The position numbers and the translations under genes were made by a program. A DNA stretch of 64,000 bases. Origin: Streptomyces cellulosae (lineage in GTDB: Bacteria > Actinomycetota > Actinomycetes > Streptomycetales > Streptomycetaceae). Positions within the stretch are counted from its first letter, which is position 1. The number at the start of each line of letters is the position of its first letter. Below the pieces are notes generated by a model that was not told where the DNA came from, did no database searches, and saw only the letters and a list, made by a program, of their open reading frames with translations. This document shows positions 37,063 to 46,969 of this stretch, piece after piece. The stretch covers positions 11,694-75,693 of the forward strand of contig NZ_JOEV01000038.1 in NCBI RefSeq assembly GCF_000721105.1, read 5' to 3'.

Positions 37063-37166
37063 GTCGATCACGGTCCTTGGCTCAGAGGATGTCGGGGCAT
37101 TACAAGACATACCCAGGCATGCAGGGGCACACCAGGATGCACCGCAGGAGAAGGTGCGGCAGAGCC

Positions 37167-37194
37167 AGTCTAATGAAGGTGTTCCCGCTGTCTA
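37167..37194 (-). promoter_or_regulatory. Predicted ald promoter
   Basis: On the minus strand TAGACA (37194-37189) and TAGACT (37172-37167) are separated by 16 nt. Transcription would start near 37160, about 98 nt before the ald start. Confidence 0.45.
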
Positions 37195-37207
37195 GCCTTT
37201 CATTGCA

Positions 37208-39295
37208 TCAATCTTCAGCGGATGCGCTACGGATTTCGCAGGCGTTAGCGTCATGTTCCGGTGGATCGACCTGTTCCGGCTCCGGATCGGCCCGCGTTTC
37301 GGGCTCCTGGAGCTCCTCGCCCAGCAGCCGCTCGGCGGTGCCCCGGTGCAGTGCGGCCGCCGCCGGATCGCCGAGGCGCTCCAGGGTGTCGGCGAGCCGC
37401 AGCTGGAGCGCGGCCTGGAGGCGGACGTCCTCGGCGCGGCGTGCCCACTCCACCGCCTCCAGGCAGGTGCGCATCGACTCCTCGGGCCGTCCGGCGTACT
37501 CCTGGACGCGCGCGATTTCGCTCAACGCGCGCGCGTGGGCTGCCACATCGCCGTTCTTGCGGTGTCCGGCGGCCGCGGCCCGCCAGTTCCGCAGCGCCTC
37601 GCCGTAACGGCCCGCGAACGTGTGCGCGGCGGCGATCCGGCCGTACAGCCGGGCGGCGTCCGCGCGCTCGTCCCGGGCCAGCCGCTGGGCCAGGGCGCGG
37701 CCGAACCAGTCGGCGGCCCGGTCGTAGTCCGCGAGCTCCAGATGGGCTCCGCCCACGGATTCCATCGCGCGGCCGGTCGCGTACGGGTCGTTCGCCTCGC
37801 GTCCGGCGTCCAGCGCCGCCCGGTAGCGCGCCAGCGCCTCGGTCGTCCGGCCGGTCCGGGCGTCCAGGTCGGCGAGGTTCAGCAGGGCGGCGGCGCGCTC
37901 GCGGGGCAGCCGGCGGCGCTCGGCCACGTCGAGGACCAGGCGGTGGATGCCGTACAGGTCGGGCGCGGCCGCCCGGGTGCCGAAGTGGGCCACCATCGCG
38001 CGCACGAGCTGGGACATCAGGCGCCGGGCGAGGGTGTCCAGCTCCCCGTCGGCGACCGCGCAGCGGGCCGCGGCGAGCAGGGCGGGCCTGCGGAGAGTCA
38101 GCCACTCGGCGGCGGCCCGGGGGGTCGGGAACCGCAGGGCGCTGGGCATGCCGAGGAGCTTCTCGCGGGCCTCGGGGCTGTCGGTCTCGGTGATCGCCCG
38201 GCAGGACTGCAGCAGCCGTACCGTCCGCTCCAGCATCCGGGCGCGGGCCAGCTGGAGCTCGGCGGGGCGCTCCTGGCTCTCGGCGAGGGCCGCGAGCAGC
38301 GGATGCAGACAGCCCGGGACCTCGTACTGCGGCAGCGGCGAGTCCACCGCGTGCAGCAGGCCGAGGCCGACGAAGTCGTCCAGGGTGGTGCGGGCACCGT
38401 CCACCGAGCTGCCCGCGAGCGCGGACGCGGTGTGCGGGTCGACCAGGCCGGCCGGGGCGAGGGCGAGCAGCCGCAGCATCCGGGCGGCGGGGCCGCGCAG
38501 GGACGCGTGGACGAGCCGGAAGACCCGGCTGAGCGCGGTGCCCTCGCCGTCCTCCGCGTGCAGCTGCTTGGCGAGGTCGGCCACGGCCGCCTTGGGACGG
38601 GCGGCGAGCCAGCCGCCCGCCAGCATCAGCGCGGCGGGCTGGCCCTGGCACTCCTCGGCGAGGGTCTCGGCGGCCCGTGGGTCGACGGTGATGCGGACCG
38701 ACCCGGTGTGCCGGGACAGCAGCTCCACCGCGGACTTGGTGTCGAGGCCGCCCAGGGTGCAGGGCCGGACGTCCGCGATCCCGGTCAGCGGGCCCCCGGA
38801 CACGGCGACGACCAGGCATTCCGGGGTGTCCGGCAGCAGGGCGTCGACCTGTTCGGCGCTGACCGCGTCGTCCAGGAGGAGCAGGGTCCGGCGGTCGGCG
38901 AGGGCCTCGCGCAGCGCCGCCGTGAGGTCGTCCTCGGCGGCTCCGGCGGGGGCGGGCACGTCGAGGGCGGTGAGCAGGTCGCGGGCGGCCCGTTCGACGG
39001 GGACGGGCGTGCCGTCGGGTTCTCCGAGCCGGGCCCGCAGCACCCCGTCGTCGTAACGGTCGGCGACCTGCCGTACGAGTTCCTCGGCGAGGGCGGTGCG
39101 TCCCGAGCCGGGCCTGCCCGCGATGAGCAGCACGCGCGCGCGGGGGGACTTGCGGCCGGAGATCGTGTCCAGTCCGGCCCGTTCGATGTCGGCGCGCAGT
39201 TCCTTCAATTCCCGTGTGCGGCCGAGGAATTGGCTCTCCGCGGGGTCCTGTGCCGACAGCCGTACACCGTCTGCGTCCACCGCCTGATCCGTCAC
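37208..39295 (-). CDS. NB-ARC/TPR STAND ATPase, AfsR-like without DNA-binding domain
   Basis: A 695-residue signal-transduction ATPase. A P-loop is at LLIAGRPGSGRTALAEEL near residue 57, and LLLLDDAV near 140 is Walker B-like. AAA+/NB-ARC winged-helix-like regions follow to about 400. The C-terminal third (about 440-660) is helical TPR repeats (LADLDARTGRTTEALARYRAAL, ALAQRLARDERADAARLYGRIA in parts). There is no SARP/BTAD or HTH domain. GTG at 39295 is chosen (GGGAG about 9 nt upstream). It lies upstream of ald but with its own start; the trigger is unknown. Confidence 0.88.
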   Translation of the reverse strand: MTDQAVDADGVRLSAQDPAESQFLGRTRELKELRADIERAGLDTISGRKSPRARVLLIAGRPGSGRTALAEELVRQVADRYDDGVLRARLGEPDGTPVPVERAARDLLTALDVPAPAGAAEDDLTAALREALADRRTLLLLDDAVSAEQVDALLPDTPECLVVAVSGGPLTGIADVRPCTLGGLDTKSAVELLSRHTGSVRITVDPRAAETLAEECQGQPAALMLAGGWLAARPKAAVADLAKQLHAEDGEGTALSRVFRLVHASLRGPAARMLRLLALAPAGLVDPHTASALAGSSVDGARTTLDDFVGLGLLHAVDSPLPQYEVPGCLHPLLAALAESQERPAELQLARARMLERTVRLLQSCRAITETDSPEAREKLLGMPSALRFPTPRAAAEWLTLRRPALLAAARCAVADGELDTLARRLMSQLVRAMVAHFGTRAAAPDLYGIHRLVLDVAERRRLPRERAAALLNLADLDARTGRTTEALARYRAALDAGREANDPYATGRAMESVGGAHLELADYDRAADWFGRALAQRLARDERADAARLYGRIAAAHTFAGRYGEALRNWRAAAAGHRKNGDVAAHARALSEIARVQEYAGRPEESMRTCLEAVEWARRAEDVRLQAALQLRLADTLERLGDPAAAALHRGTAERLLGEELQEPETRADPEPEQVDPPEHDANACEIRSASAED

Positions 39296-39505
39296 GGGCC
39301 ACACTCCCGTCCCACACCGCACGCGCAAGCCCGCCGGGACTCCGGTTCGGGCGTTTCCTGAGCCTAGTTCACGCTCTGCTACGTTCCGGTCCGAGCGCGG
39401 CGGACACGTCCCCCGATCGGATCAGCAGATCGTCAGACCGCAGAATTGGGACATGGGTGGGCGCGTGCGATGGCCGAGGGAGCGGCGGCGGATCGCCGGA
39501 CGGGT

Positions 39506-40132
39506 TCAGGAGTCGAACGGACGCGCCGGCCACGGCGCGTCCGCGGGACGCAGCGCGTCGAGGCCGTCGCCGCTCCGTGCGGCGACCAGCGACAGCACGC
39601 CCACGACGAGGCAGTTGTTGTGCAGTTCGCCGGCGAGCGCACCCCGGACGAGCTCATCGACCGGCACGCGCGCGTGCTCCATGTCGGCCTCCTCGTCCTC
39701 CACCTCGAAGCGCTCCTGGTCGGCCTCGGACAGGTCGCGCGCGAGGAAGATCCGTACGGCCTCGTCGCAGCCGCCGGGCGTGGTGTAGACGTCGGTCAGC
39801 ACCCGCCAGTCCTCGGCCTTGACGTGCGCCTCCTCGTACAGCTCGCGCTGGGCGGCGTGCAGCGGGTTCTCGCCGGGCACGTCGAGCAGGCCGGCCGGGA
39901 TCTCCCACAGCTTCCGCCGCACCGGGTGGCGGTACTGCTTGATGAGCAGGACGCGGTCCTCGGCGTCGAGGGCGAGGACGGCCACCGAGCCGGGGTGGAC
40001 CTGGTAGTCGCGCCGCACCACCGAGCCGTCGGGCATGACCACCTCGTCCGTGCGGACGGAGGTCTTGTTGCCCACGAAGGGGGTCTCCGTCGCCCGGATC
40101 TCCCACTCCTCGGGGGTGTCCTTGATCGTCAT
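39506..40132 (-). CDS. ADP-ribose pyrophosphatase (Nudix)
   Basis: A 208-residue Nudix hydrolase. The Nudix box region is PAGLLDVPGENPLHAAQREL followed by YEEAH, where the canonical EExG ends in EEAH as in actinobacterial ADPRases. VRRDYQVHPGSVAVLALDAEDRVLLIKQYRHP (in parts) is the ADPRase N-terminal sequence. AAGGAC lies 7 nt before ATG. It splits ADP-ribose to AMP and ribose-5-phosphate. It is downstream of pyrG but separated by a terminator hairpin. Confidence 0.93.
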   Translation of the reverse strand: MTIKDTPEEWEIRATETPFVGNKTSVRTDEVVMPDGSVVRRDYQVHPGSVAVLALDAEDRVLLIKQYRHPVRRKLWEIPAGLLDVPGENPLHAAQRELYEEAHVKAEDWRVLTDVYTTPGGCDEAVRIFLARDLSEADQERFEVEDEEADMEHARVPVDELVRGALAGELHNNCLVVGVLSLVAARSGDGLDALRPADAPWPARPFDS

Positions 40133-40175
40133 GCTCTGTCCTTCCAGACGTACGCGAGCCACATACGAGAAGCAG

Positions 40176-40210
40176 CCGGGGTGCCCAACCTTTGAAGGTT
40201 TGCACCCCGG
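40176..40210 (-). terminator. Terminator after pyrG
   Basis: CCGGGGTGC and GCACCCCGG (9 bp perfect) enclose an inner AACCTT/AAGGTT stem. It begins 20 nt after the pyrG stop. It therefore ends pyrG transcription before the ADPRase gene, which must have its own promoter or read-through. Confidence 0.8.
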
Positions 40211-40229
40211 CCACCGTACAACTGGTGTG

Positions 40230-41912
<1,683 letters not shown>

Positions 41913-42444
41913 GGCCAAGAGGGGGCTCCCGTGGTCGCGGTCTGGAGGTGCGGTGCGGCTTCCCGGAGGCTTTCACCAGGGGCTTGTGCCGGAGGTTTCC
42001 GGGGGTGCCGTCGCTGCGGTTCGGGGGTTTCGTGCCCACCGGTCCACGGGCTACCAGGGTATCAGCGCCCGGGGGAGATGGCTTCCGGCCACGCTCCGCG
42101 CACGGGTCGACACAGACCCGCCCGGGACGACTCATTTCTCACCCGTTGCTCACCCGTTCGGCTCACCCGCGTTGCCCGGAGCGGCACGCAGATCATCTAC
42201 GTGCGTCGTATCCTGCTCGGACACTCGCTGCCGAGCCCGGCCGGGAAGACGGCACCACCCCCGCCCGTATCTCCCGGAACAACGAGAGCTCGTCAGACCG
42301 TTGAGTAACAGTTGCCGTTTTGCCTCACAGCAGCATGACTGTTTTGATTCACCGCTCAACGACGCATGACAAAGACCCCTTGACCGCACTAGCGACAGCC
42401 CTCCGCATATGGGGGGCGACGTGGCCGTTCGACTGGAGTTGCAC
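41913..42444. other. 532-nt divergent region between pyrG and GH15 gene
   Basis: No gene is supported. CTCACCCG occurs three times at 42140, 42151 and 42164 (spacing 11 and 13 nt). CGTTGAG (42299-42305) and CTCAACG (42355-42361) are inverted arms 50 nt apart upstream of the GH15 gene. A weak extended -10 (TACCCT at 42061-42056, minus strand) may belong to pyrG, and TTGATT with TGACAA 17 nt later (42344 onward) may serve the GH15 gene. None is strong. Confidence 0.4.
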
Positions 42445-44247
42445 GTGGCCGGGCGCATCGAAGACTACGCACTCATCGGAGACATGCAGACCGCTGCCCT
42501 GGTCTGCCGGGACGGCACAGTGGACTGGCTGTGCCTGCCCCGCTTCGACTCGCATGCCATCTTCGCCGGTCTGCTGGGCACCGAGGAACACGGCTTCTGG
42601 CGGATCGGCCCGGCCCACGCGTCCGACGCCGAGCCGCCCACCGCGGCCCGGCGCGGCTACCGCGGCGACTCCCTGATCCTGGAATCCGAGTGGGACACCC
42701 CCCGCGGCACGGTCCGTGTGACCGACTTCATGCCCCCGCGTGACGGTGCCCCGCAGCTGATCCGGATCGTGGAGGGCGTCTCGGGCCGCGTCCCCATGCG
42801 CTCGGCCCTGCGCATGCGGTTCTCCTACGGCCGGGTCGTCCCGTGGGTGCACAAGCACGAGGGCCGTACGGTGGCCGTCGCGGGCCCGGACTCCGTGTGG
42901 TTCGACACGGAGGCCGAGACCTACGGCAAGTCGCTGACGACGTACGCCGACTTCACGGTCGCCCCGGGTGAGCGGATCGCGTTCACCATCTCCTGGGAGC
43001 CCTCGCACAAGCAGCCGCCACCGCTGCCGGAGCCCGAGCAGTCGCTGGAGGCCACAGAGGACTTCTGGCGGGAGTGGGTCGAGCACTGCACGTACCACGG
43101 TCCCTACCGCGAGGCGGTCGTCCGCTCGCTGATCACGCTGAAGGCCCTCACGTACGCCCCCACGGGCGGCATCGTCGCCGCGCCCACCACCTCCCTGCCG
43201 GAGGAGATCGGCGGCGTCCGCAACTGGGACTACCGCTACACCTGGCTGCGGGACGCGGCGATCACCCTCTCGTCGCTGCTGCGCACCGGCTACCGCGAGG
43301 AGGCCCGCGCCTGGCGCGAGTGGCTGCTGCGGGCCGTCGCCGGCGATCCGGAGAACCTGCAGATCATGTACGGCATCGCGGGCGAGCGGGAGCTGGGCGA
43401 GGCCGAGCTGGACTGGCTGCCCGGCTACGAGAACTCCGGGCCGGTCCGGGTCGGCAACGGCGCCGCGCACCAGCTCCAGCTGGACGTGTACGGCGAGGTC
43501 ACCGAGGCCCTGCACCTGGCCCACATGACGGGTCTGGCCCGCAACGACTACGCCTCGCTGCTCCAGCTCAAGCTCATCCGCTACCTGGAACAGCACTGGG
43601 ACGAGCCGGACGAGGGCATCTGGGAGGTGCGCGGCCCGCGCCGCCACTTCGTGCACTCCAAGGTCATGGCCTGGGTGGCCGTGGACCGCACGATCAAGCT
43701 GATCGAGTCCGGCGACGCCGACGGCCCGTTGGAGAAGTGGCGCGAACTGCGCGACGACATCCACCGGGACGTGTGCGAGCGGGGCTACGACAAGGAGCGC
43801 AACACCTTCACGCAGTCCTACGGCTCCAAGGAACTGGACGCCTCCCTGCTGCTGATCCCGCAGATGGGCTTCCTGCCGCCCGACGACAAGCGCGTCATCG
43901 GCACCATCGAGGCGATCCAGCGCGAGTTGTCCACCGCGGACGGCTTCATCCTGCGCTACCCGACCTCGGGCGAGAACGAGGGCGTCGACGGCCTGCCCGG
44001 CGACGAGGGCGCCTTCCTCGCCTGCTCGTTCTGGATGGCGGACGACCTCGCGATGATCGGCCGCGTCGACGAGGCCCGCAAGCTGTTCGAGAAGCTGCTG
44101 TCGCTGCGCAACGACCTCGGTCTGCTGGCCGAGGAGTGGGACCCGCGCCTGAAGCGTCAGGTCGGCAACTTCCCGCAGGCCTTCAGCCACGTTCCGCTGA
44201 TCGACACGGCACTGCGGCTGACGGCTTCGGGGGCGTACGGCGGCTGA
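42445..44247 (+). CDS. Glycoside hydrolase family 15 (glucoamylase/trehalase-like)
   Basis: A 600-residue GH15 enzyme. The N-terminal beta-sandwich begins AGRIEDYALIGDMQTAALVC. The catalytic (alpha/alpha)6 barrel begins near 230 with GGIVAAPTTSLPEEIGG, VRNWDYRYTWLRDAA and YENSGPVRVGNGAAHQLQ. Catalytic acids are likely in SGENEGVDG/PGDEGAF and LLAEEWDP. No signal peptide, so intracellular. GTG at 42445 has GGAG 6 nt upstream. Actinobacterial relatives include trehalases, so a trehalose role is likely, but substrate is not certain. Confidence 0.93.
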   Translation: MAGRIEDYALIGDMQTAALVCRDGTVDWLCLPRFDSHAIFAGLLGTEEHGFWRIGPAHASDAEPPTAARRGYRGDSLILESEWDTPRGTVRVTDFMPPRDGAPQLIRIVEGVSGRVPMRSALRMRFSYGRVVPWVHKHEGRTVAVAGPDSVWFDTEAETYGKSLTTYADFTVAPGERIAFTISWEPSHKQPPPLPEPEQSLEATEDFWREWVEHCTYHGPYREAVVRSLITLKALTYAPTGGIVAAPTTSLPEEIGGVRNWDYRYTWLRDAAITLSSLLRTGYREEARAWREWLLRAVAGDPENLQIMYGIAGERELGEAELDWLPGYENSGPVRVGNGAAHQLQLDVYGEVTEALHLAHMTGLARNDYASLLQLKLIRYLEQHWDEPDEGIWEVRGPRRHFVHSKVMAWVAVDRTIKLIESGDADGPLEKWRELRDDIHRDVCERGYDKERNTFTQSYGSKELDASLLLIPQMGFLPPDDKRVIGTIEAIQRELSTADGFILRYPTSGENEGVDGLPGDEGAFLACSFWMADDLAMIGRVDEARKLFEKLLSLRNDLGLLAEEWDPRLKRQVGNFPQAFSHVPLIDTALRLTASGAYGG

Positions 44248-44359
44248 GCGCGACCTCGGCGCCGCGCCCGCCGAGTGCCCCGGCGGGAACGTTTGCCCGT
44301 CGCACGGGTCGAGGAGCGGCGTTCGGTGCGTGCTCTGGGGGTCCCCCTCCGGAGGAGTG

Positions 44360-44404
44360 CCGGCCGGAAGCCCTCGTACCGCACGTACTTGGGCTTTCGG
44401 CCGG
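44360..44404. terminator. Large imperfect hairpin after the GH15 gene
   Basis: Twenty-nucleotide arms beginning CCGGCCGGAAGCCC and ending GGGCTTTCGGCCGG pair with about three mismatches around a 5-nt loop. Just upstream, GGGGGTCCCCC and CCTCCGGAGG are compact palindromes. It may be a terminator or a copy of an interspersed intergenic repeat. The gap 44248-44506 has no gene. Confidence 0.55.
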
Positions 44405-44506
44405 TGCGGCGAGAGGGCGTGCCGGGCGTCGCGGCGGGGCGAACGGTGCAGGCCGGGGCACTAGGCTGGAAGCAGACATATTGCCCCTTTGTGAAAGGGG
44501 GCGGCC

Positions 44507-45889
44507 ATGGCTTCCCTCTCGAAGGCGGGCGCGGCCCTGATCGCGTTGCGCGAGGATCTGGCCGGCGACGTGTTCGCCCCGGGCGACTTCGGATACGACG
44601 AGGCCCGGGCCGTCTACAACGGCATGATCGACCGGCGGCCCGGGGTGATCGCGCAGTGCGTGGACGAGGCCGATGTGGTGCGCTCGGTGCGCTTCGCCCG
44701 GGAACTCGACCTGCCGGTCGCGGTGCGCGGAGGCGGGCACAGCGTGGCGGGGACGGCGCTCAACGACGGCGGAGTGGTGGTCGACCTGCGTCATATGCGG
44801 GGGACCACCGTCGATCCGGCGGCCGAGGCGATCCGGGTCGGCGGCGGTGCCACGATGAGCGACCTCGACGGGGCCACCCAGCCGTACGGCCTCGCCACCA
44901 CCGGCGGCCGGGCCTCCACCATCGGCGTCGGCGGCTTCGTCCTCGGCGGCGGCACCGGCTGGCTGGACCGCTCCTGCGGACTCGCCGTCGACAACCTGCT
45001 CGGTGTGGAACTGGTCACCGCCGACGGCAGCCGGGTGCACGCGAGCGCCGACGAAAACCCGGAATTGTTCTGGGCGCTGCACGGGGGCGGCGGCAACTTC
45101 GGCATCGCCACCGCCCTCACCCTCGCGCTGCACGAACTGCCCGAGTTCTCCATCGCATTGGTGCTGTACCTCCCGGAGGCCGGACCCGAGGTCGTGCGCA
45201 CCTACCGCGAACTGATCACCGCCGCCCCCGTCGAGGCCTCCGGCGGAATCCTCTATCTCACGGGCCCGCCCGCGGAGTTCGTCCCGCCGCACCTGGTCGG
45301 CACGCTGGTGTGCGGCGCGCTGCTGGCGTACGCGGGTGCCGAGGAGGCCATGCGCAAGCTCGCCGAGCCCCTGCTGGCGCTGCCGCACGAGACGGAGGTC
45401 GTCACCGAGATCCCGTACGCCGACTTCCAGACGATGTTCGACGATCCGCCCGGGCTGCGGAACCACTGGTCGGTGGAGTTCACGGCCGACGCGCCCGACG
45501 ACTTCGTGGACGCCTTCTGCGGCCGCGCCCGCTCCATGCCGGTGCCCACCGACACCCAGCACATGCTGTTCCCGCAGGGCGGCGCGATCGCCGACGGACC
45601 GCGGGAGTACCCCGTGCCGTACCGGGACGCCCGGTGGGCGGTGCACCCGTTCGCGGCCTGGGAGGACCCGGCCGACGACGAACGCGCCGTCCAGTGGGTC
45701 CGGGACGTCCGCGCCGCCGTGCGGCCGTGGAGCACCGGCGCGGTCCACCTCAACTTCATCGGCGACGAGGGCGCGGACCGCGTGATCGCCGGCCTGGGTG
45801 CGAAGAACGCCCAGCGGCTGGCACGGGTGAAGCGGCGCTACGACCCCGACAACGTGTTCCGCTTCAACCACAACATCCGGCCTGCCTGA
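44507..45889 (+). CDS. FAD-linked oxidoreductase, BBE (berberine-bridge) family
   Basis: A 460-residue PCMH-type flavoenzyme. PVAVRGGGHSVAG carries His78, the expected covalent FAD attachment. GRASTIGVGGFVLGGGTGWL and LAVDNLLGVELVTADG are further FAD-binding parts. The C-terminus YDPDNVFRFNHNIRPA is the BBE signature. AAGGGGG lies 5 nt before ATG. Such enzymes oxidise sugars, alcohols or natural-product precursors. It lies next to an LLM oxidoreductase convergently; the substrate is unknown. Confidence 0.93.
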   Translation: MASLSKAGAALIALREDLAGDVFAPGDFGYDEARAVYNGMIDRRPGVIAQCVDEADVVRSVRFARELDLPVAVRGGGHSVAGTALNDGGVVVDLRHMRGTTVDPAAEAIRVGGGATMSDLDGATQPYGLATTGGRASTIGVGGFVLGGGTGWLDRSCGLAVDNLLGVELVTADGSRVHASADENPELFWALHGGGGNFGIATALTLALHELPEFSIALVLYLPEAGPEVVRTYRELITAAPVEASGGILYLTGPPAEFVPPHLVGTLVCGALLAYAGAEEAMRKLAEPLLALPHETEVVTEIPYADFQTMFDDPPGLRNHWSVEFTADAPDDFVDAFCGRARSMPVPTDTQHMLFPQGGAIADGPREYPVPYRDARWAVHPFAAWEDPADDERAVQWVRDVRAAVRPWSTGAVHLNFIGDEGADRVIAGLGAKNAQRLARVKRRYDPDNVFRFNHNIRPA

Positions 45890-45911
45890 GGGCTGCCTCG
45901 AGGAGCAGCCG

Positions 45912-46868
45912 TCAGGCCGGCCCGAGAGCCGTCAGGGTCCGCTCCCCCGCCGGGTCTCCCGCCGTGGCCGGCACCAGGGCGATCTCGTCGAGCCCGGCCT
46001 CGGCGTAGGCGTCGATGCGCGCCCGTACGGTGCCGGGATCGCCCACCAGGGCGACCGTGCCGGCGGCGCGCGGTGGCAGCGCGCGCACCAGGCTCTTGCG
46101 GTCGGCGCCGGCCGCGGCCAGTTCGACCGCCTCGCCGAGGCCCGCCGCGGTGAACATGTCGCGGTAGCCCGGCACGGTCAGATATCCGGCGATGCTGCCC
46201 AGCACCTGGGCCAGGGACTCCGGTTCCGGGTCGACGGCCGCGGGCAGCCACGCTGCCAGCCTCGGCGGGGTACGCCCCGCCCGCTCGGCCGCCGCGAGCA
46301 GCTTCGCCCGCAGGGCCGTCACCTGCTCCGGGGAGACGATGTCCAGCAGCATCCGGTCGGCGTGCGCGGCGGCCGTGGCGATCGCACGGTCACCGAAGGC
46401 GGCCACGGTGAGCGGCCCGCCGGGCGGTGCCAGACGGCGGTGGAAGGTGCTGCCGGGTACGACCGGCTCGCCCACGGCCGTGTGCAGCAGTCCGCGCAGG
46501 GCGGCCGCGCTCTCCTCCAGCGCCGCGGCGGGCCGCTCCCGGGGCCGGCCGTGCACGCCCTCGACGACCCGCTTGCTGGAGGTGCCCAGCGCGACCCCGA
46601 CCGGCCGGCCGGTGACCACCGAGACCCCCGCGACACCGCGGGCGATCGTGTAGGCGTCCCGCACGGACACCGGCACCGGTCCGGCCGTCAGCGCGACCCG
46701 CTCGGTGGCCTGTCCGATGGCCGTGGCCAGGACGAAGGAGTCCCAGGTCGGTCCCTCCCCGGCCCACACCTCGCGGTATCCGAGCCGGTCGGCGAGGACC
46801 GCCACCCGCAACGGCTCGTCGACCGGACTGTCGTCCTCGCGCCCCACGGCGACCACGCTGATGTCCAT
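45912..46868 (-). CDS. LLM-class oxidoreductase, probably F420-dependent
   Basis: A 318-residue luciferase-like protein. ADRLGYREVWAGEGPTWDSF and ATERVALTAGPVPVSVRDAY match short LLM proteins, many of which use F420. ARGVAGVSVVTGRPVGVALGTSSKRVVEGVHG is a typical nucleotide-phosphate region (shown in parts). It is convergent with the BBE gene and divergent from pucR across 101 nt. The cofactor is inferred from family size; no F420 genes are nearby. Confidence 0.85.
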   Translation of the reverse strand: MDISVVAVGREDDSPVDEPLRVAVLADRLGYREVWAGEGPTWDSFVLATAIGQATERVALTAGPVPVSVRDAYTIARGVAGVSVVTGRPVGVALGTSSKRVVEGVHGRPRERPAAALEESAAALRGLLHTAVGEPVVPGSTFHRRLAPPGGPLTVAAFGDRAIATAAAHADRMLLDIVSPEQVTALRAKLLAAAERAGRTPPRLAAWLPAAVDPEPESLAQVLGSIAGYLTVPGYRDMFTAAGLGEAVELAAAGADRKSLVRALPPRAAGTVALVGDPGTVRARIDAYAEAGLDEIALVPATAGDPAGERTLTALGPA

Positions 46869-46969
46869 GGCCCGCCGCTACCCGACGGCACGCGTCCCAA
46901 GCATGCGGTGATCATTGCCGTGGCCGCCGGAGATGTCACCGGAAGGGGTGCGCGGGTAGCGTCCGCTGC

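Noticed and set aside
37077..37607. Plus-strand ORF overlapping the ald promoter
   Set aside because: No homology-like motifs; opposite strand of the NB-ARC gene.
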